Below are positions 43,824 through 52,691 of a stretch of 64,000 nt of DNA, piece after piece. Position 1 is the first letter of the stretch; every line of letters begins with the position of its first letter. Source of the stretch: JAAYYY01 sp964579295 (GTDB lineage Bacteria; Chloroflexota; Anaerolineae; Promineifilales; Promineifilaceae); NCBI GenBank assembly GCA_964579295.1, contig CAZOGK010000002.1:1-64000 (forward strand). Reading direction: 5' to 3'. A program made the translations under genes and the position numbers. The notes beneath the pieces are model-generated. The model searched no databases. It was not told the origin of the DNA and was given only the letters and a program-made list of their open reading frames with translations.

Positions 43824-44177
43824 GTGACTGACGATTTTAACGTGGAGAACATGGACCCGGCGGAGGACTTGGGCGTCAGCGACGACGACCGCTTGTGGGC
43901 GCTGCTTGCCTACGTCTTGACCCCGCTGCTGCCGATTGTGATTATGCTGCTTGAAGACAAGAAGAACCGGCCGTTTCTGAAAGCGCATAACGCCCAGGCG
44001 CTGGTCTGGGGCCTCATTAACACGATTGTCTCGGTGACAATCAGCCCGTTCCTCTGTGGTATTCCCAGTCTTGTCCTGTGGCTCGTCGGCGCCTTTTGGG
44101 GCTATCAGGCTTTTCAGGGCAAGCAGGTCGAAATCCCCGTCATTAGCGATTTTGTTCGCAACCAGGGCTGGGCCTGA
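43824..44177 (+). CDS. DUF4870 membrane protein
   Basis: 117 residues, GTG start 4 bases after AAGGAGGT, an unusually strong site. An acidic N-terminus (NVENMDPAEDLGVSDDDR), then three membrane helices: LWALLAYVLTPLLPIVIMLL, AQALVWGLINTIVSVTISPFL and IPSLVLWLVGAFWGY. This is the DUF4870 fold, of unknown role, often found in stress or membrane-homeostasis settings. Single gene. Confidence 0.85.
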   Translation: MTDDFNVENMDPAEDLGVSDDDRLWALLAYVLTPLLPIVIMLLEDKKNRPFLKAHNAQALVWGLINTIVSVTISPFLCGIPSLVLWLVGAFWGYQAFQGKQVEIPVISDFVRNQGWA

Positions 44178-44201
44178 TCCATAACTGCAGTCAAAAACAT
44201 T

Positions 44202-44240
44202 AGCGGCGGTCGCCTGGAGGCGACCGCCGCTTCTTTTTTT
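44202..44240 (+). terminator. Terminator of the DUF4870 gene
   Basis: A 13-bp perfect stem, AGCGGCGGTCGCC with GGCGACCGCCGCT (44219-44231), loop TGGA, then TCTTTTTTT. It may also end the minus-strand transcript. Confidence 0.92.
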
Positions 44241-44260
44241 GTGGGAATAGGGCCGCGAAC

Positions 44261-45397
44261 CTAGAGCTCGTCGTCGCCTTCAGGGAGCGTTTCCAGGACC
44301 GATTCGACCTTGCCGGGCGGCGGGCTGCCGGGCGGGTAGGGCTGGGTGCCCATCTTGGTCAGCACGGCGGCGCCGAGGCCGACCGCCGCCAGAATCAGGC
44401 CGACAAGCCAGACGCCGAAGCCGCCCGCAAAGCTAAAGGGTGGGATGAGCGTCAGCAGGCCGAGGCCCAGCGTGAGTACGGCTGTACCCAGCGCCGCGGT
44501 CGTGACCAGGCTCAGGTCGCTGCGGTTGAGCGCCCGTAACAGCCAGCTGCCAAAGCGCTCGCCAACGGCGACCCAGCCGAGCAGCAGGGCAGCGAAAGGC
44601 ACCAGCCCCAGCAGGAAGACGGCAGGATAAAGGAGGAGCCCGATGCAGGTGACCGCCAGCACGACCAGCAGCAGGGCGATCAGGGAGGGCGCAGCCAGGG
44701 CAGTGAGGAAGCCGACGGCGCCGCTCGCCGCCGGCCGCTCTCGCACCGTCTCGCCCACCTGCTGTAGCTGGCGCGGGAAGACGGCGGTCACCACCAGGGC
44801 CAGGATACCCAGGAGCAGGCCGCGACCGATTGCCTCGCTCACGCCGCTGAAGAAGCGGGCCAGCGGCGACGTGGCCCGGCGCGGCAGCTCAACCGTCGGG
44901 ACTTCTATCTGGTCGATGGGGGGCACTGGCGGGTGCGGCGCTACTGGGGGCACTGGCGCAATCGGTGGCTGCGCATTAGGAATCCACGGCCTGTTTTGCA
45001 GGACACCACGACCGACCTCTGCACAGCTGGCGTTGCCGCTCTCGTCGCGGACCGTGCCGCCGACGAAGCAGTCTCCGTCGATACGAGATTCGGCCTCCAG
45101 ATCCAGATTGCCGCCAAAGACGACCAGGTTTCCGGTAATCGTCCCGCTCACCGTGGCGTCGCCGCCGAAGACAGAGAGATTACCATCGACAACGCCCACG
45201 ACCTCGACCGCCCCGCTAAAGACGGTGACGTTGCCGTTGACCTGGCCCTCTTCTTCGATGAGCAGGTCGTTACGGTAGACATTGACGTCTTCGTTCACGA
45301 CCTCGCTAATGATCCGGCCATAGCCGGCGGCGCTCGCCGTAGCGGCGACCGCCAGCAGTAGTAGTAACAGAATAAATACGCTAATCTTTCGTTTCAT
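44261..45397 (-). CDS. Bactofilin-like (polymer-forming) domain fused to a multi-helix membrane domain
   Basis: 378 residues. A signal peptide or first helix (VFILLLLLLAVAATASAA) is followed by a right-handed beta-helix stretch with GNVTVFSGAVEVVGVVDGNL-type repeats, as in bactofilins (polymer-forming cytoskeletal domain), but exported here. A Pro/Val linker (PPIAPVPPVAPHPPVPP) leads to about four membrane helices and a short polar tail. The combination suggests an external polymer anchored in the membrane. It is the third gene of the sigma/anti-sigma set and probably the output they control. Confidence 0.78.
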   Translation of the reverse strand: MKRKISVFILLLLLLAVAATASAAGYGRIISEVVNEDVNVYRNDLLIEEEGQVNGNVTVFSGAVEVVGVVDGNLSVFGGDATVSGTITGNLVVFGGNLDLEAESRIDGDCFVGGTVRDESGNASCAEVGRGVLQNRPWIPNAQPPIAPVPPVAPHPPVPPIDQIEVPTVELPRRATSPLARFFSGVSEAIGRGLLLGILALVVTAVFPRQLQQVGETVRERPAASGAVGFLTALAAPSLIALLLVVLAVTCIGLLLYPAVFLLGLVPFAALLLGWVAVGERFGSWLLRALNRSDLSLVTTAALGTAVLTLGLGLLTLIPPFSFAGGFGVWLVGLILAAVGLGAAVLTKMGTQPYPPGSPPPGKVESVLETLPEGDDEL

Positions 45398-45420
45398 CGT
45401 CGATTCTCCCGCCTGAATCC

Positions 45421-45960
45421 TCAGGCGCGGCGCTGCTGCAACACGAGGCGGTTAAAGACGCCGCCCCAGAGCAGGACTACAAAGACCATCAGCAGCAGCC
45501 AGCCGATTGTGGCCGGTTGCTCGGCAACGAGCTGTCCGGCGCCGACGGCCAGCGCGCCGAGGATGACCCCAACCGCATTGAGCAGGGCAAGCGTTGCCTG
45601 CCACAAGCCAGACCAGAGAGCCGGCTGGCCGAGGGCCGGGATAAGCTGCACGGCCGCCCAGCCCAGGCCAATGAGCGGTATAACGCCGGCCGCCAGGAAA
45701 AAGGCATAGACCAATACCCCCAGCCAGAGCCGATCACGGGCGCCGGGCAGGTGGCGCATGGTGCGCTGCACGAAGCCGTGCGACGGCGCCAGCAGCGGCG
45801 CCTGCCGCAGCAGCAGATCGACAGCGCACATCCGCTCCCATTCGGCAGCCAGCTCTGGACGCGCGCGCAGGTGAGCCTGCAGCTCAGCCTCTGCGGCCGC
45901 TGGTAGCTCACCGTCGAGCGCCTCCATCATCAAGACAATAATATCGTCCTCATACTCCAT
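45421..45960 (-). CDS. Putative membrane anti-sigma factor
   Basis: 179 residues. An N-terminal cytoplasmic part, including LMMEALDGELPAAAEAELQA, matches the anti-sigma domain layout (helical, acidic), followed by three membrane helices. No HxxxCxxC zinc motif is seen, so it is a non-zinc type. It lies 44 bases after the sigma factor gene, the usual place for its regulator. Confidence 0.7.
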   Translation of the reverse strand: MEYEDDIIVLMMEALDGELPAAAEAELQAHLRARPELAAEWERMCAVDLLLRQAPLLAPSHGFVQRTMRHLPGARDRLWLGVLVYAFFLAAGVIPLIGLGWAAVQLIPALGQPALWSGLWQATLALLNAVGVILGALAVGAGQLVAEQPATIGWLLLMVFVVLLWGGVFNRLVLQQRRA

Positions 45961-46004
45961 GATATCTATCCGTCCCTTTCTCTCTTCCTATCATCCTTTA
46001 CGTC

Positions 46005-46646
46005 TCAGCCGAGATGCGGTTGCAGGCGCGCTGCCAGGCTATCCTCATTGGTGGCTTCGGCCATCTGCCGCCGGGCCCGGAAAAGGCGCGACTTGATTGC
46101 GCTCACCGTAGTGTCCGTCATCTCGGCTATCTCCTCGTAGCTCAGGTCGTACCAGTAGCGCAAGACGACGGCCTCGCGATAATCCTCCGGCAGCTTGGCC
46201 AGCAGCGCGCTCACCAGCGCTTCGCGCTCGTGGTTCACGGCCTGGGCCTCCGGGTTTTCGGCGCCGTCTGCCATCAGCGCCGGATGAGGGGGCAACGGCT
46301 CCTCCAGGGAAAGCAGGGTGGCGCGCCGCTTGCGGATCAGGTCGATGCAATAGTTGGAGGTGATCGAGAGAATCCACGTGCTGAACTTGCGGCTGGGATC
46401 GTAGGTATGCAGGCGGGTGAAGGCGCGGATGAACGCCTCCTGGGCTGCTTCTTCGGCTTCGCCGCTGTTTCCTAACATGCGGTAGGCAAGGTTGTAGACC
46501 GGCCCCTGATAAGCCTCGACGAGGCGCCCAAAGGCCACATGATCTCCCTGCCTGGCCTGTTCCAGCCATACCTGTTCGTCATGGTTCAAGTTGAGATCTC
46601 CTGACTTCTCACTGGTCTCTACGCAGCGAGGGTCAAAAGGTTGCAT
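46005..46646 (-). CDS. ECF-type RNA polymerase sigma factor
   Basis: Up to 213 residues. Region 2: FGRLVEAYQGPVYNLAYRML...EEAAQEAFIRAFTRL with KFSTWILSITSNYCIDLIRK. Region 4: LPEDYREAVVLRYWYDLSYE plus EIAEMTDTTVSAIKSRLFRA. It directs polymerase to a stress or envelope regulon. The start is uncertain: the ATG at 46646 has almost no spacing to its GGGAG, while an in-frame TTG at 46589 (NLNHDEQ) follows AGGAGA by 7-8 bases and gives a more typical length. It is divergent from a methyltransferase gene. Confidence 0.92.
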   Translation of the reverse strand: MQPFDPRCVETSEKSGDLNLNHDEQVWLEQARQGDHVAFGRLVEAYQGPVYNLAYRMLGNSGEAEEAAQEAFIRAFTRLHTYDPSRKFSTWILSITSNYCIDLIRKRRATLLSLEEPLPPHPALMADGAENPEAQAVNHEREALVSALLAKLPEDYREAVVLRYWYDLSYEEIAEMTDTTVSAIKSRLFRARRQMAEATNEDSLAARLQPHLG

Positions 46647-46692
46647 CTCCCAGTGTCGGATGAGCGCCGGCCGTTGTCAAGCGCTCTCCCAT

Positions 46693-46721
46693 TTGACACT
46701 GCTCCGGGGACGCACGATAAT
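46693..46721 (+). promoter_or_regulatory. Consensus sigma-70 promoter of the methyltransferase gene
   Basis: TTGACA (46693-46698), 17 bp, GATAAT (46716-46721). The expected start site is about 46728, only a few bases before the ATG at 46731, so the mRNA is nearly leaderless. Confidence 0.75.
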
Positions 46722-46730
46722 GCCGCCACG

Positions 46731-47588
46731 ATGACCCACGAGCGCGAGAGAGAAGGGCAGTCCCTGCCCTCCGATCTGTACACTGAAGAATATTTCCTCA
46801 CCGCGTGCGAAGGTTACGATGTCTACCTCGAATCGGAGGGGGAGCACCTCTCCCGGCGGCTGCGCGATGCCTTTGCCGTGGCCGACGTGCGGCCAGGCAT
46901 GCGCGTTCTCGACGTGGGCTGCGGCCGGGGCGAAATCCTGCGCCACTGCATGCGGCTCGGCGTCGCGGCGCAGGGGATGGACTACGCCGAGGCCGCGACG
47001 CAAATGTCACGCTTAGCCGTGGCCGCCGAGCTGGCCGCTTTGCGCCAGGAGGGCAACGGCGCGCCGCCGGCCTATGCGGCGGGTGTGTGCCGCGCCGACG
47101 CCAAAAAGCTACCCTACCCCGATAGCAGCTTCGACCGTGTACTCATGTTTGACGTGGTCGAGCATCTCTATCCGTGGGAGCTGCACGAAGCCATGTGCGA
47201 AGTGCGCCGCGTGTTGCGGCCCGACGGCCGCTTTATCATCCACACGGCGCCCAACCGCTGGTACGATCGCTACGCGTACCCCTGGGTGCGGCGCTTCCGC
47301 TCTCTCCTCGGGCAGGGGGCTCAGTACCCCGTGGATCCGCGGGCGATTACGCCGGTGAACCAGCACGTCCACGTCAACGAGCAGGATATCCTCAGCATGC
47401 GGCGCGCGCTGCAGGCGGCTGGTTTCCGCGGCAAGATCTGGCTCGACTCGCCGCCGCAGGAGCGGCGCGAGAATGTGATCGTCGATGGCCTGCGCTGGCT
47501 GGCTTTCAGCGTGCCGCCTTTCCGCTGGTTTTTCGAACGCGAGCTGTTTGCCGTAGCCGAGAAGGCAAAGCAGCGCCCGGCCGGCTAG
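46731..47588 (+). CDS. Class I SAM-dependent methyltransferase
   Basis: 285 residues from MTHERER. Motif I reads RVLDVGCGRGEILRHCMRLG; motif II and post-I include MDYAEAATQ; motif IV is DRVLMFDVVEHLYPWE; and there is a VLRPDGRFIIHTAPN block as in UbiE/Methyltransf_11 enzymes. The target may be a lipid, glycan or small molecule. It lies 16 bases before a GT39 gene, suggesting glycan or lipid modification. Confidence 0.85.
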   Translation: MTHEREREGQSLPSDLYTEEYFLTACEGYDVYLESEGEHLSRRLRDAFAVADVRPGMRVLDVGCGRGEILRHCMRLGVAAQGMDYAEAATQMSRLAVAAELAALRQEGNGAPPAYAAGVCRADAKKLPYPDSSFDRVLMFDVVEHLYPWELHEAMCEVRRVLRPDGRFIIHTAPNRWYDRYAYPWVRRFRSLLGQGAQYPVDPRAITPVNQHVHVNEQDILSMRRALQAAGFRGKIWLDSPPQERRENVIVDGLRWLAFSVPPFRWFFERELFAVAEKAKQRPAG

Positions 47589-47604
47589 CAGCCGCTGGCG
47601 AACT

Positions 47605-49584
47605 ATGTCTGCCCGGCTGCGCCTGCATCTGCTGCTTGCCGCCATCTTCCTCGTCGCCTTCTGGTTCCGCGCTCACGACCTGCTGGCAATCCCGCCCGGC
47701 CTGACTCACGACGAGGCCAATCACGGGCGCGAGGCCATCGGCATTCTCCAGGGCAGGCTGGCCCTCTTTTTTCCCCTCAACTACGGTAGCGAGCCGCTTT
47801 ATAGCTATACGGTCGCCGGGCTGATGGCCCTGCTGGGCCGCAACCTGCTGGCGCTGCGGTTGGTAACCGTCTTTTTCAACCTGGGCGCCATTGCCGTGAC
47901 CTATCTCTGGGCGCGGCGGGCGCTGGGCCTGCCCGTGGCCCTCATCGCCGCCGCGCTGATGGCGGTCAGCTTCTGGCCGGTAGCGGCCGCGCGCGAGGCG
48001 CTGCGGGCCGGCATGATGCCCTTCTTTGCGGCGGCGGCCGTGCTCTTCTTCTGGCTGCTGTACAGGCGGCCGCCTGGAGGGGCGCGGAAGGGGTGGCTGG
48101 TAGCCGCTTTTGCCCTGGCCCTGGCGGCGACGCTCTACAACTACCTGGCGGCCAGGGTCTGGTGGCTTCTCTTTCCCGCCTTTCTGCTCTACCTGGCGCT
48201 GGCCAACCGGCCGCACTTCCGCCGCCTGTGGCGGCCGGCGCTGGCCGGGCTACTGCTGGCAGGCCTGCTGGTGATACCTATGTTCGTCTACCTGCAGCTG
48301 CACCCGGAGTCGCAGACGCGCCTACAGATGCTGGACGGCGCCCTGGGGCGCACACTGCAGGGCGAGCTGGGCCCGCTGCTGCGCAACGTCAGCAGCGCAC
48401 TGCTGGCCTTCGTCTGGCCCGGACAGGGCGACCGCTTTCTGGCCTACAACATTCCGGGCCGGCCGGTGCTCAATGGCTTGAGCGCCCTCTTTTTTGTCGC
48501 CGGGATTGCGGCGACGCTCTGGCGCTGGCGCAAGTCGCCTTATGCCTTCCTGCTCCTCTGGTTTGGCGCCGGCATCATTCCCTCGCTCCTGACAGGCGCG
48601 ACGGCCAACACGACCCGCAACGCCGGCGCGATGCCGGCCGTCTATCTGCTGGCCGCGGTGGGGTTCGCGGCGCTGGCGGCCCGCCTGCCGCGGCCCGGCA
48701 GGGCGGGCGGGCGGGCGGCTACGCTCGCCGCGCTGCTCTGGGTGATCGTCACCGGCGCCCTGACGGCCGACGCCTACTTCCGCCGCTGGGCCAACAGCCC
48801 GGACGTGCGCGCCGCCTACCAGCAGACGCTGGTGGCCCAGCTTGACTATCTACAGGCACAGGCGCCCCAGGCGGCCGTCATCTCCAGCGTCTATCCGGGA
48901 GCGGCGCACGACCCAGGCATCGGCCTGGTGCTGGCAGGCGCGCGGCCGGAGTGGCGCTGGGTGGATGCGCGCACGGCCCTCGTCTTTCCGCAGGGCGGGC
49001 CGGCGCTGCTGCTGGCGCCCTCGGCGACGCCGCGTCACCCTCTGTTCACCCGCTGGAGCGATCCTCTCGAAACAATCAGCTTGCGGCCCGGCGACCTGGA
49101 CCCGACCTTCACGGTGCTGCAGCTGACGCCGCCGGCCTGGCCCGCCGAGCCGCTGGCCATCTTTGGCGGGGAGGAGCCGGCGCTGGCGCTGCTGGAAGCG
49201 AACTGGCGGGAGCCTGCTGTCGAAGCCGGCGCTGTCGCCGAAATGGTGCTGGTGTGGCGCGTCCTCGAGCCGGCAGGTGTAGGCCCGCTGCAGGCAGGGA
49301 TCGATGCGACCGACGTCGTCTTCTTTACGCACGTGCTGGCCGGAGCAGAGACGTTTCTGGCGCAGCAGGATGCGATAGCGGCGCCGTCGTGGGACTGGCA
49401 GGCCGGCGACGTTGTGGTGCAGCTCCACCAGATCGCCATCCCGCTGGAAAGCGCGCCGGGCGAGTATGAGACGCGAGTGGGGCTGTATGACCGGCGCAGC
49501 GAGCGGCGACTGCCGCGCTTTGAAAGTAGCGCACTAGTACCAGTTGACACGGCGTTAGTGGAATCGCTGCGCGTTATCCCTTAG
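47605..49584 (+). CDS. GT39-type polytopic membrane glycosyltransferase
   Basis: 659 residues. First helix, then the extracytoplasmic motif GLTHDEANHG with D36-E37, about 10-12 further helices, and a soluble C-terminal domain of about 200 residues. It transfers sugar from a polyprenyl phosphate donor outside the membrane. The N-terminal part closely resembles the gene at 54038 (both have THDEA.HG and EPL..YS/TV-type continuation), showing a paralogous pair split by other genes. It is in an operon with a methyltransferase and a sortase. Confidence 0.85.
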   Translation: MSARLRLHLLLAAIFLVAFWFRAHDLLAIPPGLTHDEANHGREAIGILQGRLALFFPLNYGSEPLYSYTVAGLMALLGRNLLALRLVTVFFNLGAIAVTYLWARRALGLPVALIAAALMAVSFWPVAAAREALRAGMMPFFAAAAVLFFWLLYRRPPGGARKGWLVAAFALALAATLYNYLAARVWWLLFPAFLLYLALANRPHFRRLWRPALAGLLLAGLLVIPMFVYLQLHPESQTRLQMLDGALGRTLQGELGPLLRNVSSALLAFVWPGQGDRFLAYNIPGRPVLNGLSALFFVAGIAATLWRWRKSPYAFLLLWFGAGIIPSLLTGATANTTRNAGAMPAVYLLAAVGFAALAARLPRPGRAGGRAATLAALLWVIVTGALTADAYFRRWANSPDVRAAYQQTLVAQLDYLQAQAPQAAVISSVYPGAAHDPGIGLVLAGARPEWRWVDARTALVFPQGGPALLLAPSATPRHPLFTRWSDPLETISLRPGDLDPTFTVLQLTPPAWPAEPLAIFGGEEPALALLEANWREPAVEAGAVAEMVLVWRVLEPAGVGPLQAGIDATDVVFFTHVLAGAETFLAQQDAIAAPSWDWQAGDVVVQLHQIAIPLESAPGEYETRVGLYDRRSERRLPRFESSALVPVDTALVESLRVIP

Positions 49585-49631
49585 AATAAGGAGGCGGGCG
49601 CCACAGAATGCCTGGCGCCGCGCCCGGGAAG

Positions 49632-50627
49632 ATGAACGAACGCATACCAGCTGACAAGCTATCTGTTGAAGACCTGGAGGAGCTGCTCTACCGCAAGAAG
49701 CGGGCAGAGCGGCAGGAACGGCTGCAGCGCCTGAAGGGCGAGGGGCGCGTCGTGGAGATTGCCGGCCTGCCTGCCCCGGCGGCGCCGCCGCCGCTGCGCC
49801 GGCCGCAGGCGGCGCCCAGCGGGGCGCTGCGACGGCTGGCGGTTAATGGCGCCGCGCCGGCCGCAAACGAACGGGTGGACGAGGCGGAGCGGGGCCGGCG
49901 CGGCATTGCCTGGCGCTGGGTGGCTAACAAGCTTCTGCTGCTAGTAGAGCTCGGGGTCATCGCCGGGCTTGCCTGGGCGCTGCTCACGATGCTCGACACG
50001 CGCCAGGAGCTGAACCGCGAGCTGGCGGCCGTACAGGAGGTGGAAGTAGCCGCGGTGGCGCTGCCAACGCCCACGGCCACGCCGGTGATCGATCTCGTCG
50101 TGCTGCCCGGCGGGCACAAGCCGCCGCTAGCCGGCCGGCCGCCGGAGCCCGGCGAGGCAGGCTACATCCCGGCTCACCTGCTGCCGGCAGTGAACAACTA
50201 CGTGCCGCCGCCGGCGCCGACGCCTGGGCCGGAACAGGCGCGGCGCATTCAGATCCCGGCCATTGACGTGGACAGCAGCATCTACCTGGGGCAGGAGTGG
50301 GAACAGCTGCGCAAAGGGGTCGGGCAGTACCTCGGCTCGCCGCCGCCGGGTCAGATCGGGAATCTGGTACTGGCCGCGCATAACGACATTTACGGCGAGA
50401 TCTTCCGTGACCTGGATCAGCTGGCACGCGGGGATGAGATCATCATCTCCACCGAGCGGCAGCGCTACGTCTACGTCGTGCGCGACACGGAGATCGTGGC
50501 GCCGACGGATGTCTGGGTGATGGAGCCAACCGATTTCCCCAGCACGACGCTGATTTCGTGCTACCCTTATCTGATCGACAACAAACGAATTATCGTCTTT
50601 GCCGACCTGGCGGAGACATCGTCGTGA
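49632..50627 (+). CDS. Sortase
   Basis: 331 residues from MNERIPADKL. A cytoplasmic N-terminus rich in Lys/Arg, one membrane helix (ANKLLLLVELGVIAGLAWALL), a Pro-rich linker, then the sortase beta-barrel: catalytic H250 (AAHNDIYG), C310 (TLISCYPY, the TLxTC-type motif) and R319 (NKRIIVF). Sortases cleave C-terminal sorting signals and attach proteins to the wall or to each other. An alternative start 24 bases upstream adds eight weakly supported residues. No LPxTG-like substrate was seen in the window, although the CdaR and CotH proteins deserve checking. Confidence 0.9.
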   Translation: MNERIPADKLSVEDLEELLYRKKRAERQERLQRLKGEGRVVEIAGLPAPAAPPPLRRPQAAPSGALRRLAVNGAAPAANERVDEAERGRRGIAWRWVANKLLLLVELGVIAGLAWALLTMLDTRQELNRELAAVQEVEVAAVALPTPTATPVIDLVVLPGGHKPPLAGRPPEPGEAGYIPAHLLPAVNNYVPPPAPTPGPEQARRIQIPAIDVDSSIYLGQEWEQLRKGVGQYLGSPPPGQIGNLVLAAHNDIYGEIFRDLDQLARGDEIIISTERQRYVYVVRDTEIVAPTDVWVMEPTDFPSTTLISCYPYLIDNKRIIVFADLAETSS

Positions 50628-50634
50628 GGTTGCT

Positions 50635-50847
50635 ATGGCCCGCAAAGTAAGACGCGTCAAGACGACGGCGCCCAGGGTAGCCGAGACGACAGCCACCAAC
50701 AAGAGCGCGCCGGCCGCCAGGCCGGCGGCGGTCGACGAAGAGACGCTGCGCGACGAGTATACCTACGTCATCAAAGACTTGCGGCGCATCTTCATCCTGG
50801 CGGTGCTGATGTTCCTGCTGCTGATTGCCCTGAACGTGCTGCTGTAG
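50635..50847 (+). CDS. Small single-pass membrane protein
   Basis: 70 residues. A basic N-terminus (MARKVRRVKTTAPRV), a short linker with acidic patch (VDEETLRDEYTYVIKDLRR) and one membrane helix (IFILAVLMFLLLIALNVLL) at the end. GTGAGG precedes the ATG. It starts 7 bases after the sortase stop, so it may be a sortase accessory or an unrelated small protein. Function unknown. Confidence 0.65.
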   Translation: MARKVRRVKTTAPRVAETTATNKSAPAARPAAVDEETLRDEYTYVIKDLRRIFILAVLMFLLLIALNVLL

Positions 50848-50884
50848 GACCAGGGGGACTCCTCTAGCACAGGGCGGGCAGCGT

Positions 50885-52558
50885 ATGAACGTGGACGCAG
50901 TAGAGCAGAAGCTGCAGGCAGCGGTAGCGGCCGGCCACATCCTGGGCCTCTCCCTGGCCTTCGTGCGCAACGGCGAGCTTGTCTATAGCGGCGCCTATGG
51001 ACGCACAGCCGCGGACGAGAGCGGCAGGCCCGTCACGCCCGATACCCTCTTTGACTACGGCTCCATCAGCAAGGTCATCTGCGCCACGCTGGTGATGCGC
51101 CTGGTGGAAGCGGGGTTGCTGGAGCTGGACCGGCCGCTGGTCGCCTACCTGCCGCGCCTCTCCTTCAGCAATGAGCATTACGGGAAGCAGCTCACGCTGC
51201 GCCACGTCCTCAGCCATACCACCGGCCTACCGGCGGCGGGCAGGAGTTACGGCCCGCGCGGCGAGCAAGCGCTGCGGCAGGTCGTGGAAACCGAGATACC
51301 GCACTATCCCTTCCTGGCCGCGCCCGGCGCTCTTCACCTCTACGCCAACACCGTCTACTGCATCGCCGGCTATGCAGCCGAGGTCGTTACCGGCCAATCG
51401 TACGACAGCCTGGTCCGGGAGCTGGCGCTGAAGCCGCTGCAGATGACGGCGACCACCTTCCAGCCGCCAGCGGCGGCGAGCGGCCGGGTAGCCGTGCCGC
51501 ACGAAGACGAGGGCGGGAGGTTGCGCCCCGTTTACCGGCTGCCAGCCAATGACGCCGGCCTTCCTTCCGGCTTCGCCTTCGGCACCGCCGCCGACCTGGC
51601 CCGGCTGGCAATCGTCCATCTGGAACAGGGACAGCTCGGGGGAGACACGTTCCTAAGCCCGCCAAGCCTGGCGGCCCTGCACCAGGAGCAGGCCAGCTGC
51701 TATATGGCCGGCGCTGCTCACCCGCTGGCCCACATCAGCGGCGGCTATGGCCTGGGCATACAGACGGGCAACTATCTGGGACATCGCGTCCTGCGCCACG
51801 GCGGCATGAGCCTGAGCGGCAACTGCTTCTTCGAGCTGCTGCCGGACAGCCGCTCTGCTTTTGTGCTCCTGACCAACGCCAGCGAGGATGGGCCGCTGAT
51901 GGAGTTAGTGGCCTTTCTCTATGATATTCTCCTCGACCGGCCCCCGGGTGGAATTGTCCCGCTCAGCCCACCGGCGCCGCTGGCTACGGCCAGCGAGCGG
52001 CAGATGTGGCCCCTATTTGCCGGCGTCTATCTCAACGTGGAATGGGGCCAACTGGCGGAGGTACGCGCCGAAGGCGACGCGCTGCTGCTGCTGCGCGACG
52101 ACGATAGGCGCCCGCTAACGCCCATCGCTCCGGGCCGCTACTATGCCCTCTTGGACGGCGGCGCGCGACTGCCGCTAGCTTTTATGGCCGGCGACGGCGA
52201 GCGCGCCCAACACATGGTGCTCGGCCGCGCGCCGTACCATCGCTTCTCGCTGGCGCCAGCGACGGGCGAGGCTAGCGACCGGCCGGCGCTGGCCGGCAGC
52301 TACCGTGATCCTTTCAACACGAACGACGAGGAAACGCTCCACCTGCGCTATGCGGAGGGGCGATTCTACCTGCGGGAAGGCATGGGCGAAGAAGTGGCGT
52401 GCCAGCCGCTCGGCGGCGACGCCTTCCGCTGTGAGCTAGGCACCTTCGAGCTGCGCGCCGGTAGCGCCGATGGCGCGCCGCTGCTGGTATGGGGGATGGC
52501 AACGCGCTACTACCGGCAGGCGGCGCAGGAGCCGGCGAACCAGGACGCGCCGGGCTAG
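50885..52558 (+). CDS. Beta-lactamase-fold serine hydrolase (class C/PBP4-like)
   Basis: 557 residues. The active-site S60-x-x-K63 (in DYGSISKV) and Y153-A-N155 (LYANTVY) of the serine beta-lactamase/D,D-peptidase fold, plus HTTGLP. The first 370 residues are the hydrolase and the remainder is a beta-rich lipocalin-like C-terminal domain (DUF3471 type). No signal peptide is evident. It is likely a peptidase or esterase rather than an antibiotic-resistance enzyme. It follows the small membrane gene by 37 bases. Confidence 0.85.
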   Translation: MNVDAVEQKLQAAVAAGHILGLSLAFVRNGELVYSGAYGRTAADESGRPVTPDTLFDYGSISKVICATLVMRLVEAGLLELDRPLVAYLPRLSFSNEHYGKQLTLRHVLSHTTGLPAAGRSYGPRGEQALRQVVETEIPHYPFLAAPGALHLYANTVYCIAGYAAEVVTGQSYDSLVRELALKPLQMTATTFQPPAAASGRVAVPHEDEGGRLRPVYRLPANDAGLPSGFAFGTAADLARLAIVHLEQGQLGGDTFLSPPSLAALHQEQASCYMAGAAHPLAHISGGYGLGIQTGNYLGHRVLRHGGMSLSGNCFFELLPDSRSAFVLLTNASEDGPLMELVAFLYDILLDRPPGGIVPLSPPAPLATASERQMWPLFAGVYLNVEWGQLAEVRAEGDALLLLRDDDRRPLTPIAPGRYYALLDGGARLPLAFMAGDGERAQHMVLGRAPYHRFSLAPATGEASDRPALAGSYRDPFNTNDEETLHLRYAEGRFYLREGMGEEVACQPLGGDAFRCELGTFELRAGSADGAPLLVWGMATRYYRQAAQEPANQDAPG

Positions 52559-52576
52559 AGCGGGCGGCGCTCGCGG

Positions 52577-52605
52577 TTGACGCTCGAGTGGTGATGTGGT
52601 ATTAT
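52577..52605 (+). promoter_or_regulatory. Promoter of the infC-rpmI-rplT operon
   Basis: TTGACG (52577-52582), 17 bp, TATTAT (52600-52605), giving a start near 52612 and a leader of about 80 bases. Confidence 0.7.
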
Positions 52606-52613
52606 TCTCGACG

Positions 52614-52641
52614 CTCCGGATGGTTCCGGAGGTTTTATTTT
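52614..52641 (+). promoter_or_regulatory. Hairpin at the 5' end of the infC leader, terminator-like
   Basis: CTCCGGA (52614-52620) pairs with TCCGGAG (52625-52631), loop TGGT, followed by GTTTTATTTT. It lies at the predicted transcript start, suggesting an attenuator or a stabilising 5' hairpin. It could instead end the preceding transcript. Confidence 0.65.
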
Positions 52642-52691
52642 GCGCGCCATGACGGCAGCGCTTAACACACACAAAAAGGATAGGGCCGACC

